From Pseudomonas turukhanskensis (GTDB lineage: Bacteria; Pseudomonadota; Gammaproteobacteria; Pseudomonadales; Pseudomonadaceae), in assembly GCF_027922365.1 (NCBI RefSeq), contig NZ_BSFN01000006.1, forward strand, positions 186,001 through 250,000: 64,000 bases of DNA, given 5' to 3'. A program made the position numbers and the translations under genes. This document shows, one piece after another, positions 8,613 to 16,391 of this stretch (the stretch's first letter is position 1; each line of letters begins with the position of its first letter). The notes below the pieces were generated by a model. The model saw only the letters and a program-made list of their open reading frames with translations, was not told where the DNA came from and did not search any database.

Positions 8613-10007
8613 TTAGGGCTGCACGGTAATCACTGGCGGCCTCCATTGTCCATTGGCCACTTCCGGCCCTGGCTCATATAGCCGCAGCACGCCATAAAAC
8701 GGCCCCGGCGGCACGGGCATCCAGTTGCTTTCCATGGCGATGCCGGGCGTCAGGCGTTGCAGGTACAAGGTCAGCCCGCCATCGGGGTCGCGTTGCAGGC
8801 GGTTGAGCATTCGCGAGTTCACCAGGTAGCGGTTCAGGCGATTGTCGATCAGCAGTTTAGTGTTGGCGTCGTACAGCGTCAGTGACCAGAAGGCATCCAC
8901 CGGCGGCAGTTGGTCGGCGGCAAAGTGCAGGGCGTAGCGGGTGCGCAGGCCGTTCAGAGGCCGCTGGTATTCGTCATTGAAATAGCCGATGAAATTCGCT
9001 TCCTCGGCCGAGGCGGCGAACAAGCCAACCGCCGCGCCGGCATAGCGGGCCAGGTAGTTGTTGGCCAGGTGCTCGCGGTCGCCGAACAGCTCGGTGGTGG
9101 GAATCTGTCCGCTGTCGACTTCGGCGCTTTTAAAGGTGATGAATTCGTCCCGTGCGTCGTTGATGCCGGCTTGCAGCGCGTTGTATTGGCCTGCGGTGAG
9201 GCGGTCGGGGTAGAACGGCTGGTCACTGTTGATGCCGATGCGCGTCAGGCGCTGGCGCAGGGCCACTTCCGAGGGGTGCGGCGGAACAAATTGCAGCAGG
9301 AAATCCATCAGCCGGAACACGTCCGGTGTGGGGTTGGCGTCCGGGCTGGGCACTGGCCAGTCGAGCCTCGGCGCGGTGGGGCGGGCTTGGAGTTTCAGGT
9401 AGCTGCTCAGGGTTTGCAGGGTATAGCCCTGTTGCACCTGACGCATCTTGGCCATGTCGCGGTCGTCGAACAGTTGGGTGCGATAAAGCGCGTACACCAG
9501 GCTGCTTTCGCTGCGCACCACCTGGTCGATTTTCTCAGGCGTCGGGCCCTCCCAATTCGGGCCCACAATCAGAAAGCGGCCGCCCTTGCTGCCCGTGGTG
9601 CGCCTGCCCAGGTAGGCGAAGTTATGGGTGAAGAGGTCGGTGAGTTGCACGGAAAAATACCGTTCGCTGTCCACCGCCGGCAGGGTCAGCACAATGGGTT
9701 CGGCGCGCAGGTCTAGCCAGGCGAAGGAGTAGCGGGTGTCGGGAATTGGCGACTGCACGGCAGTGGTCTTGCCGTTGTACACATCGGTATTGTGGGCCAC
9801 GCGGTTGAACGGCGCCTGGTAGGCATTGCTTTCGGTGTCGATGGCTTGGATATAGAGGGTTTTGTACAGCTCCAGCATCGGGTAGCCGTAGATGTAGGCC
9901 TCCTTGGCAATGGCTTCGGCCTCCAGCAGCTCCACCTTGACCTCGGCACGGGCGCCGAGGCTGAACAACAGGGCAAGGCAAAGAGCGGGGAGGGCGAGTG
10001 ATTTCAT
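8613..10007 (-). CDS. DUF1254/DUF1214 domain protein, exported
   Basis: 464 residues with a signal peptide (MKSLALPALCLALLFSLGARA). The N-terminal half (EAYIYGYPMLELYKT, FNRVAHNTDVYNGKTTAVQSP) and the C-terminal half (NFIGYFNDEYQRPLNGLRTRYALHF then DAFWSLTLYD) match DUF1254 followed by DUF1214, usually found together in proteobacterial periplasmic proteins of unknown function. No catalytic motif is recognised. Probably a single-gene unit; it is divergent from the WG-repeat gene. Confidence 0.8.
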   Translation of the reverse strand: MKSLALPALCLALLFSLGARAEVKVELLEAEAIAKEAYIYGYPMLELYKTLYIQAIDTESNAYQAPFNRVAHNTDVYNGKTTAVQSPIPDTRYSFAWLDLRAEPIVLTLPAVDSERYFSVQLTDLFTHNFAYLGRRTTGSKGGRFLIVGPNWEGPTPEKIDQVVRSESSLVYALYRTQLFDDRDMAKMRQVQQGYTLQTLSSYLKLQARPTAPRLDWPVPSPDANPTPDVFRLMDFLLQFVPPHPSEVALRQRLTRIGINSDQPFYPDRLTAGQYNALQAGINDARDEFITFKSAEVDSGQIPTTELFGDREHLANNYLARYAGAAVGLFAASAEEANFIGYFNDEYQRPLNGLRTRYALHFAADQLPPVDAFWSLTLYDANTKLLIDNRLNRYLVNSRMLNRLQRDPDGGLTLYLQRLTPGIAMESNWMPVPPGPFYGVLRLYEPGPEVANGQWRPPVITVQP

Positions 10008-10120
10008 GCAGGGCGCCTGTTGCTGGTGAGTCCGGTTTCACACGGTGGCCGCGTTGCCATTGTCTGGCTCCCTGGCATCAGGGATAAAGAACGGCATTGG
10101 GCTATTTGGGTTCCGAGTAT

Positions 10121-10663
10121 ATGTCTAGCATTACCGCGGCTGTCGTGCGTTTGGTGTTGGTGTTGGCGATGTGCGCGAGCGCACAGGCCGACGACTTTCC
10201 TTTGGCCTGCTTCTATTCAGCGGCCGACAGCGAAGAAGGTTTAGCCAACCACCCGCAGTGCGCGCGGCGTGACGGCGACACGGTGCGACTGGCACCGGCC
10301 CATTTTCAACGCCTGGATTTCGACGACGACGGCCTCACCAGCGTGGCCATCGATGGCGGCATGTACTACATCAACCGCCAGGGCGCGAGCCTGCATGTGC
10401 TCACCTTCGACAACGGCGCCGACTACTTCGAAGAAGGCCTGACACGCGCCTGGGTGAACGGCAAGGTGGGGTATTACGACAAAGCCTTCAACCAGGTGAT
10501 TGCCCCGGTGTACGACTGGGGCACGCCATTGCGCGATGGGCGCGCCGAGGTGTGCATCGGCTGCCAGCGCGGGCCCGCCGATGGCGACGGGCACTGGGCG
10601 ATGCAGGGCGGGAAGTGGGGCGTGATTGATCGCAGCGGCACGGTGGTGGAGCCGCTGCGCTAG
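10121..10663 (+). CDS. WG-repeat-containing exported protein
   Basis: 180 residues from the ATG at 10121; a TTG 24 bases earlier keeps the frame open but is a poorer start. Residues 1-24 form a signal peptide (VLVLAMCASAQA). Short repeats such as GMYYINRQG, GKVGYYDKAFN and GKWGVIDRSG are WG-repeat units, each about 30 residues, that form beta-sheet binding surfaces. Function unknown. The last four bases overlap the end of the convergent DUF1003 gene. Confidence 0.7.
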   Translation: MSSITAAVVRLVLVLAMCASAQADDFPLACFYSAADSEEGLANHPQCARRDGDTVRLAPAHFQRLDFDDDGLTSVAIDGGMYYINRQGASLHVLTFDNGADYFEEGLTRAWVNGKVGYYDKAFNQVIAPVYDWGTPLRDGRAEVCIGCQRGPADGDGHWAMQGGKWGVIDRSGTVVEPLR

Positions 10664-11211
10664 GGCTCAATAGTTGGCGCACCGGCGGTGCGTTGTTCGA
10701 GCTGGGTCAGAATCCGGTCCAGGCGCTCGGTAATCGCCAAATCGATTTTCTCGTGCAGGCGCATGATTTCCAGCTCCGCGCGCAGGTTCACTTCGAAGTC
10801 GAGGCTGGCGGCCAGGCGGTCTTTAGCGGCTTGGCGGTTCTGGCTCATCATGATGATCGGCGCCTGAATGGCGGCGACGGTGGAAAGCATCAGGTTGAGG
10901 AAGATGTAGGGGTAGGGGTCGAAGGCCATGCCGAAGTGGGTCAGCACGTCGGTGTTGAGCAGCATCCAGCCGAGCAGCACGGTCGAGAAGGCGATGATAA
11001 AGGTCCACGAGCCGCCAATTTCGGCCACCCGGTCGGACAGGCGCTGGCCGTAGGTGGACGCATCGTCGGCGGCATCGGCGGCGTCGCGGCTGACCGGGCG
11101 GTGCTCGGTCATATGTTCCAGTACGTTGACTTCTTCGGGCTCAAGCTGTGAACCGTCTTTGCCGAGCAATTGAGTGGCGAGGTGATGCAGGTGTTTTTTG
11201 TTGGCGGGCAT
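10660..11211 (-). CDS. DUF1003 membrane protein
   Basis: 183 residues from the ATG at 11211; a TTG at 11265 would add 18 residues. After a charged N-terminal region there are two closely spaced membrane helices (WTFIIAFSTVLLGWMLLN and YIFLNLMLSTVAAIQAPIIMMS), then a Lys/Arg-rich region and a helical tail (EIMRLHEKIDLAITERLDRIL). This is the typical DUF1003 layout; the motif PIIMMSQNRQ is characteristic. Role unknown. Confidence 0.82.
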   Translation of the reverse strand: MPANKKHLHHLATQLLGKDGSQLEPEEVNVLEHMTEHRPVSRDAADAADDASTYGQRLSDRVAEIGGSWTFIIAFSTVLLGWMLLNTDVLTHFGMAFDPYPYIFLNLMLSTVAAIQAPIIMMSQNRQAAKDRLAASLDFEVNLRAELEIMRLHEKIDLAITERLDRILTQLEQRTAGAPTIEP

Positions 11212-11441
11212 GGCGGCAGCGTCCGTGGATAAGAAGTAACGGTCCGGTCGGTTAGATCTGGCCAAATAGGCCGAGTTCAGGGCGGCAAAACGGGTTTTTA
11301 CGCGCCCATGCGCCGGTTGTCGGTTACCTCAGGGTACGCGCAAACCCGGCCCGGCGGGCGATGCACCAAGCCGGATGCAATTTGCCCCGTGCTCCGCTAG
11401 GATTAGCCCCACTTCTTGCCCCCCAGCTGCGACGGTTTTCG

Positions 11442-13517
11442 ATGAGTTATCAGGTTCTTGCACGTAAATGGCGTCCGCGCTCGTTCCGCGAAATGGTCGG
11501 CCAGACCCATGTGCTCAAGGCTCTGATCAACGCGCTGGACAGCCAGCGCCTGCACCATGCGTACCTCTTCACCGGTACCCGTGGCGTAGGTAAAACCACC
11601 ATCGCGCGCATTATTGCCAAGTGCCTGAACTGTGAAACCGGCATCAGCTCGACGCCGTGCGGCACCTGCTCGGTGTGCAAAGAGATTGATGAAGGCCGCT
11701 TTGTCGACCTGATCGAAGTCGACGCCGCCAGCCGCACCAAGGTCGAAGACACCCGTGAGTTGCTGGATAACGTGCAGTACGCACCGAGCCGCGGGCGCTT
11801 CAAGGTTTACCTGATCGACGAAGTGCACATGCTGAGCTCGCACTCGTTCAACGCCTTGCTGAAAACCCTCGAAGAGCCGCCACCCCACGTCAAGTTCCTG
11901 CTGGCGACCACCGACCCGCAGAAGTTGCCAGTCACCATCCTGTCTCGCTGCCTGCAGTTCTCGCTGAAGAACATGCCGCCGGAGCGTGTGGTCGAGCATT
12001 TGACCCACGTACTGGGCGTGGAGCAGGTGCCGTTCGAAGACGACGCCCTGTGGTTGCTGGGCCGCGCGGCCGATGGGTCGATGCGCGATGCCATGAGCCT
12101 TACCGACCAGGCCATTGCCTTCGGTGAGGGCAAGGTATTGGCCGCCGATGTGCGTGCCATGCTCGGCACGCTCGACCATGGCCAGGTGTATGGCGTGCTG
12201 CACGCGTTGCTTGAAGGCGATGCGCGCGGGCTGATCGAGGCGGTGCGTCACCTAGCCGAGCAGGGCCCGGACTGGGCCGGCGTGCTGGCCGAGATTCTCA
12301 ATGTGCTGCACCGCGTGGCTATCGCCCAGGCGCTGCCCGAGGCGGTGGATAACGGCCAGGGCGACCGCGACCGCGTGCTGGCGCTGGCCCAGGCGCTGCC
12401 GGCCGAAGACGTGCAGTTCTATTACCAGATGGGCCTGATCGGCCGCCGCGATCTGCCGCTGGCGCCGGACCCGCGCGGTGGCTTTGAAATGGTGCTGCTG
12501 CGCATGTTGGCCTTCCGCCCGGCGGATACGGGCGATGCGCCGAGGGTGGCGCTAAAGCCACTCGGGATTAGCCAGGCCACTGCTGATCCCCGACCTAACC
12601 CAGTGGCCGGCGCCGCTATGGCTGCGCCGGTTGCTGCTATTGCACCCGCTCCCGTTTCTGCCCCTGAGCCTGCACCGGTTGCGCCGGCGCCTGTGGTCGC
12701 GGCACCTGCACCGGTCGTTGAAGCGCCAGTCGTAACGCCGCAGCCCGCACCGCAGCCTGAACCTGTTGCGCCCGCCGTCGAGCCCGTTGCTGCGGCACCG
12801 ATTGATTTGCCGTGGGAAGAGCAAAAACCGGCCGCCGTCGTACCGGTGCCGGAATTGATCAACGTACCCGCCGAGGTCGCCCCCGCGCCGCTGGTGCCCG
12901 CGCCCGCTCCGGTTGCTGTGCAAACCGAAGCCGCGGTGGTGATCAATACCCCGGCTGACGTGCGCGACGACGATGACGACGAGCCGCCCCTGGGCGATGA
13001 CGATTACTACGTGGCCGAAGGCGAAACCGACGCCTACCTTGATGCTCTGGATTCCATGGGCATCGAAGCGCCGGCTGCGCCGGACCTGGCGCCCTTGCCG
13101 GCGGCCAAACCGGCTACTGGTCTGGCGGCAGAATGGTTGGAGCTGTTTCCGCGCCTGGGCATTACCGGCCTCACCGGCAGCATTGCCGCCAACTGCAGCC
13201 TGGTGGCCGTGGAGGGCGACACCTGGACCCTGCACCTGGACCCCGGCCAAAGCGCACTCTTTAATGCTACCCAGCAGAGGCGCCTGAACGAGGCGCTGGA
13301 TGCCTACCACAAGCGCCCGATCAAACTGGAAATCGAGCTGCGTACCCCCGAGCAGGAAACCCCTGCCCAGGCTGCGGCGCGCAAACGTGCCAACCGTCAG
13401 CGGTCGGCCGAAGCTTCGATCCATGACGACCCGCTCGTGAAGGAAATGATTCAGCAGTTCGCCGCGATTATTCGCGACGGCACCATTGAGCCTGTTGATG
13501 CCCCCGTGGCGTCGTAA
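11442..13517 (+). CDS. dnaX: DNA polymerase III subunits gamma and tau
   Basis: 691 residues from the ATG at 11442 (MSYQVLARKWRP). Clamp-loader ATPase: P-loop GTRGVGKTT at 45-53, zinc Cys at 61, 64, 73, 76 and 79 (CLNC...CGTCSVC), DEVHML Walker B and the SRC sensor (TILSRCLQF). Residues about 400-520 are a Pro/Ala/Val-rich linker, then an acidic patch (DDDDDEPPLGDDD) and the C-terminal tau domain that contacts polymerase alpha and DnaB. I do not see an A-AAA-AAG slippery heptamer, so production of a separate gamma form by frameshifting is not supported here. It is followed 27 bases later by ybaB and then recR. Confidence 0.97.
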   Translation: MSYQVLARKWRPRSFREMVGQTHVLKALINALDSQRLHHAYLFTGTRGVGKTTIARIIAKCLNCETGISSTPCGTCSVCKEIDEGRFVDLIEVDAASRTKVEDTRELLDNVQYAPSRGRFKVYLIDEVHMLSSHSFNALLKTLEEPPPHVKFLLATTDPQKLPVTILSRCLQFSLKNMPPERVVEHLTHVLGVEQVPFEDDALWLLGRAADGSMRDAMSLTDQAIAFGEGKVLAADVRAMLGTLDHGQVYGVLHALLEGDARGLIEAVRHLAEQGPDWAGVLAEILNVLHRVAIAQALPEAVDNGQGDRDRVLALAQALPAEDVQFYYQMGLIGRRDLPLAPDPRGGFEMVLLRMLAFRPADTGDAPRVALKPLGISQATADPRPNPVAGAAMAAPVAAIAPAPVSAPEPAPVAPAPVVAAPAPVVEAPVVTPQPAPQPEPVAPAVEPVAAAPIDLPWEEQKPAAVVPVPELINVPAEVAPAPLVPAPAPVAVQTEAAVVINTPADVRDDDDDEPPLGDDDYYVAEGETDAYLDALDSMGIEAPAAPDLAPLPAAKPATGLAAEWLELFPRLGITGLTGSIAANCSLVAVEGDTWTLHLDPGQSALFNATQQRRLNEALDAYHKRPIKLEIELRTPEQETPAQAAARKRANRQRSAEASIHDDPLVKEMIQQFAAIIRDGTIEPVDAPVAS

Positions 13518-13544
13518 CGCTTTAACTAACTTGAGGTGATTCCC

Positions 13545-13871
13545 ATGATGAAAGGTGGCATGGCCGGCCTGATGAAGCAGGCGCAGCAAATGCAGGAAAA
13601 AATGGCCAAGATGCAGGAAGAACTGGCCAATGCCGAAGTAACCGGCCAATCCGGCGCCGGGCTGGTGAGTGTGGTGATGACCGGGCGTCACGACGTCAAG
13701 CGCATCACCCTCGATGACAGCCTGATGCAGGAAGACAAGGAAGTGCTGGAAGACCTGATTGCTGCCGCGGTGAACGACGCAGTGCGCAAGGTTGAGCAGA
13801 GCAGCCAGGAAAAAATGGGCGGCATGACTGCCGGTATGCAGCTCCCACCCGGCTTCAAAATGCCGTTCTGA
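13545..13871 (+). CDS. ybaB: Nucleoid-associated protein, YbaB/EbfC family
   Basis: 108 residues. [20 protein letters not shown] is the conserved N-terminal helix of the family; the central strand region ([19 protein letters not shown]) follows. The protein forms dimers that bind DNA non-specifically. The ATG at 13545 follows GAGGTG with six bases of spacing; a GTG nine bases earlier overlaps the ribosome site itself and is rejected. The dnaX-ybaB-recR order is widely conserved. Confidence 0.95.
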   Translation: MMKGGMAGLMKQAQQMQEKMAKMQEELANAEVTGQSGAGLVSVVMTGRHDVKRITLDDSLMQEDKEVLEDLIAAAVNDAVRKVEQSSQEKMGGMTAGMQLPPGFKMPF

Positions 13872-13879
13872 TTGTTCGT

Positions 13880-13970
13880 GTAGGGCGAATATCGCCACCG
13901 GCGATATCCGCCGCTGCGGTACTTGCTGGAACGCGTATCGGCGGATATCGCTTTGCGATATTCGCCCTAC
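13880..13970. repeat. Inverted pair of palindromic repeat, family A (copy 2)
   Basis: GTAGGGCGAATATCGCCACC at 13880 with the hairpin GGCGATATCCGCC, a linker of about 20 bases, then the inverted unit ending CGATATTCGCCCTAC at 13970. It lies inside the conserved ybaB-recR pair, so recR may need read-through or its own promoter. Confidence 0.85.
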
Positions 13971-14022
13971 GGGTGCGATGTTTATCTGATCGATCTTTCC
14001 CGTTTTTCTGGATTCCCCCGCC

Positions 14023-14622
14023 ATGAGCTTCAGCCCGCTGATTCGCCAACTTATCGACTCCCTGCGCATTTTGCCCGGGGTCGGGCAGAAGACTGCTCAG
14101 CGTATGGCGTTGCAGATGCTGGAGCGCGACCGCAGTGGCGCGTTGCGGTTGGCCCAGGCGCTGACGCAGGCGATGGAAGGTGTCGGCCATTGCCAGCAAT
14201 GCCGCACCTTGAGCGAAGACGCGGTGTGCCAGACCTGCCAAGACCCCCGTCGCGACGACAGCCTGCTGTGTGTGGTGGAAGGGCCGATGGATGTGAACGC
14301 CGTGGAGCAAACCGGCTTTCGCGGTCGCTACTTTGTGCTCAAGGGCCACCTTTCGCCGCTCGACGGCCTGGGGCCGGAAGCCATTGGTGTGCCGGAGCTG
14401 CTGGCACGTATCGAGGCTGGCAATTTTGCCGAGGTGATTCTGGCCACCAACCCTACCGTGGAAGGCGAAGCCACGGCGCACTACATCGCCCAGTTGCTCA
14501 GCAACAAAGGCCTGATTGCCTCGCGCATTGCCCATGGCATGCCGCTTGGGGGCGAGCTGGAGTTGGTGGACGGCGGCACCCTGGCCCATGCCTTGGCAGG
14601 GCGGCGGCCGATCAATCTGTAG
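14023..14622 (+). CDS. recR: Recombination mediator protein RecR
   Basis: 199 residues, full length. Helix-hairpin-helix [14 protein letters not shown] near residues 16-29, a four-Cys zinc finger (CQQC and CQTC at about 57-72), and a Toprim domain with [12 protein letters not shown] and [13 protein letters not shown]. RecR works with RecF and RecO to load RecA on single-stranded gaps. Third gene of the dnaX cluster, separated from ybaB by a repeat pair. Confidence 0.97.
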   Translation: MSFSPLIRQLIDSLRILPGVGQKTAQRMALQMLERDRSGALRLAQALTQAMEGVGHCQQCRTLSEDAVCQTCQDPRRDDSLLCVVEGPMDVNAVEQTGFRGRYFVLKGHLSPLDGLGPEAIGVPELLARIEAGNFAEVILATNPTVEGEATAHYIAQLLSNKGLIASRIAHGMPLGGELELVDGGTLAHALAGRRPINL

Positions 14623-14649
14623 TTTTGCGGGTTTTCGCTACGCAGAGCT

Positions 14650-14668
14650 AGTAATTCTCACTTGAGAG
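14650..14668 (+). promoter_or_regulatory. Candidate Fur box before the fecI-like sigma gene
   Basis: AGTAATTCTCACTTGAGAG lies 30-50 bases before the sigma-factor ATG. It resembles the AATAATTCTTATTT type of Fur box known upstream of fecI-like genes. The match is partial and was judged by eye. Confidence 0.4.
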
Positions 14669-14698
14669 GAATTACCATTTGCGCACTTTTCGTGGGCA

Positions 14699-15220
14699 AT
14701 GGATTTTCCTGTGCACGCTTCTACCGCCGAGCACTCCCTGCAGCAGCTTTATAGCGAGCATCACGGCTGGCTGAACGCCTGGCTGCGCAAGCGCCTGGGC
14801 TGCGCCCACAACGCGGCCGACCTGGCGCAAGACACTTTTATGCGCGTGCTGAGCAAAGACTCTGACCTGCCGGCCATTCGCGAGCCACGGGCGTATCTGT
14901 CCACCATTGCCCATTCGCTGATGGTCAACTTCTGGCGCCGCCAAGCCATTGAGCGCGCCTACCTCGACGCCCTGTCCCTGCAACCGGAGCACTACGCGCC
15001 GTCGCCGGAAGAGCGCGAGCTGATCATGGAAACCCTGCTGGCCATCGACGCCATGCTGCTGCGCCTGCCGCCCAAGGTGCGCCAGGCGTTCTTGTGGTCG
15101 CAGCTCGATGGCCTGACTTACGCGGTAATTGCCGAGCGCTTGCTGGTGTCCGAGCGCATGGTGAAGAAATACATGGCCCAGGCGATGTTGCACTGCCTGC
15201 TGCTGGAACAAGCCGGATGA
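14699..15220 (+). CDS. ECF sigma factor, FecI/iron-uptake family
   Basis: 173 residues. Region 2 (LRKRLGCAHNAADLAQDTFMRVL, then EPRAYLSTIAHSLMVNFWRRQ) and region 4 (LLRLPPKVRQAFLWSQLDGLTYAVIAERL, SERMVKKYMAQAMLHC) are both present and match the iron-starvation sigma subgroup. It would direct RNA polymerase to the receptor gene at 16392 when the receptor binds its ligand. Its stop overlaps the start of the next gene (ATGA), so translation is coupled to the FecR-like partner. Confidence 0.93.
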   Translation: MDFPVHASTAEHSLQQLYSEHHGWLNAWLRKRLGCAHNAADLAQDTFMRVLSKDSDLPAIREPRAYLSTIAHSLMVNFWRRQAIERAYLDALSLQPEHYAPSPEERELIMETLLAIDAMLLRLPPKVRQAFLWSQLDGLTYAVIAERLLVSERMVKKYMAQAMLHCLLLEQAG

Positions 15221-16188
15221 AAGCGCCTGCCCTCGATTACGCCGTGCTGCAGCAGGCCGCTGATTGGTTTGCGACCTTGAGCGGCGGGGCGGTGAGCGAG
15301 CCGCAGCGCCAGGCCTGGCGCCTGTGGCTGGCGGCGAGCCCCGAACACGCGGCGGCCTGGCAACGGGTGGAGGCCATCAGCGGCCAGTTCGAGCGTGTGC
15401 CGGGCGACCGCCGCCGTGCCGCCGGGCAGGCCTTGAGCGCCGCCGGGAGCAGTCGGCGTCGGGCAATCGGCATGCTGGCGCTGCTGTGTGGCGGCGGCCT
15501 GCTGGCGCTGGCCACCGCACGGCGCGGCACCCTGCAAGCCTGGGCCGCCAATCAGCGCACGGCCACGGGCGAAGTGCGCGAAACCCGTCTGGCCGATGGC
15601 ACGCAGCTGTGGCTGAACACCAACAGTGCCGCCGATATCGACTACAGCGCCAGCCTGCGCCGCGTGCAGGTGCTGCGGGGTGAGGTGCTGCTGGAAAGCG
15701 CCCACGACACCCTGGTGCCCGCGCGGCCGCTGGTGGTCGATAGCCAACAAGGCCGCATGCGCGCGCTCGGCACGCGTTTTAGCGTGCGCCAGGGCGAGGG
15801 CTACACCCAGCTCAGCGTGTTCGACGGCGCGGTACAAATCAGCCCAGTGCAGGGCGCCGCGCAGCAGGTCATTAGCGCAGGCCAGCAAGTGCGCTTTACC
15901 GCCGCCGGCATCGGCGCTGTGCAAGCGGCCGAGCCCGGTCGCCAAGCCTGGAGCCACGGCGTGCTGCTGGCCGACAACAGGCGTTTGGACGACTTTATTG
16001 CCGAGTTGGCCGAGTACACACCGGGTTACCTCGGCTGCGACCCGCAGATTGCCGATTTGCGCCTGGTCGGCGCCTACCCCTTGGCCGACCGCGAGAAGAT
16101 ATTTGCCGCGCTGCAAAGCAGCCTGCCGGTGCGCATCCGCCACCGTACGCCGTGGTGGACCGTCGTGGAGCCGCGTACCGACGCGTAA
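15217..16188 (+). CDS. FecR-type anti-sigma/sigma regulator
   Basis: 323 residues from the ATG at 15217, which overlaps the sigma-factor stop codon. The N-terminal cytoplasmic domain (about 1-75) has the DUF4880-like helix ADWFATLSGGAVSEPQRQAWRLWLAASPEHAAAWQRVE. One membrane helix follows (IGMLALLCGGGLLALATA, about 85-102), then the periplasmic FecR domain (GEVRETRLADGTQLWLNTNSA; ALGTRFSVRQGEGYTQLSVFDG) and a C-terminal STN-contacting region. It senses the receptor signalling domain and controls the sigma factor. The genes form an operon with the receptor downstream across a repeat pair. Confidence 0.93.
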   Translation: MKAPALDYAVLQQAADWFATLSGGAVSEPQRQAWRLWLAASPEHAAAWQRVEAISGQFERVPGDRRRAAGQALSAAGSSRRRAIGMLALLCGGGLLALATARRGTLQAWAANQRTATGEVRETRLADGTQLWLNTNSAADIDYSASLRRVQVLRGEVLLESAHDTLVPARPLVVDSQQGRMRALGTRFSVRQGEGYTQLSVFDGAVQISPVQGAAQQVISAGQQVRFTAAGIGAVQAAEPGRQAWSHGVLLADNRRLDDFIAELAEYTPGYLGCDPQIADLRLVGAYPLADREKIFAALQSSLPVRIRHRTPWWTVVEPRTDA

Positions 16189-16197
16189 TGCAACGGC

Positions 16198-16270
16198 GTA
16201 GGGCGAATACGCCCGTGGCGTATCCGCCGCTGAAGTAGGCGCCGCTTCCGACGGCGGATATTCGCCCTAC
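16198..16270. repeat. Inverted pair of palindromic repeat, family A (copy 3)
   Basis: GTAGGGCGAATACGCCCGTG at 16198 and the inverted arm CGGCGGATATTCGCCCTAC ending at 16270. The shortest family-A pair in the window. It separates the fecR-like gene from its receptor gene, where the receptor's own sigma-dependent promoter is expected (about 16270-16390). Confidence 0.85.
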
Positions 16271-16391
16271 GCCATTCCCTCAATGGCGAGAAAAAAAATT
16301 CATATTGCGGTTCCCCTTTTTCTTTCTCGCTTGGCCTCTGGTGCATAGGGCATGCGCAATGCGTGCAGCCACCCACCGAACGGAACTGTCC

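Noticed and set aside
12820..12840. Run of A in dnaX as a programmed frameshift site
   Set aside because: GCAAAAACC lacks the A-AAA-AAG heptamer and there is no evident stem-loop and early stop in the -1 frame that I could establish by eye.
12552..14069. 505-codon open frame opposite dnaX, ybaB and the start of recR
   Set aside because: It crosses three well supported genes and ends in low-complexity Arg/Gly/Cys sequence.
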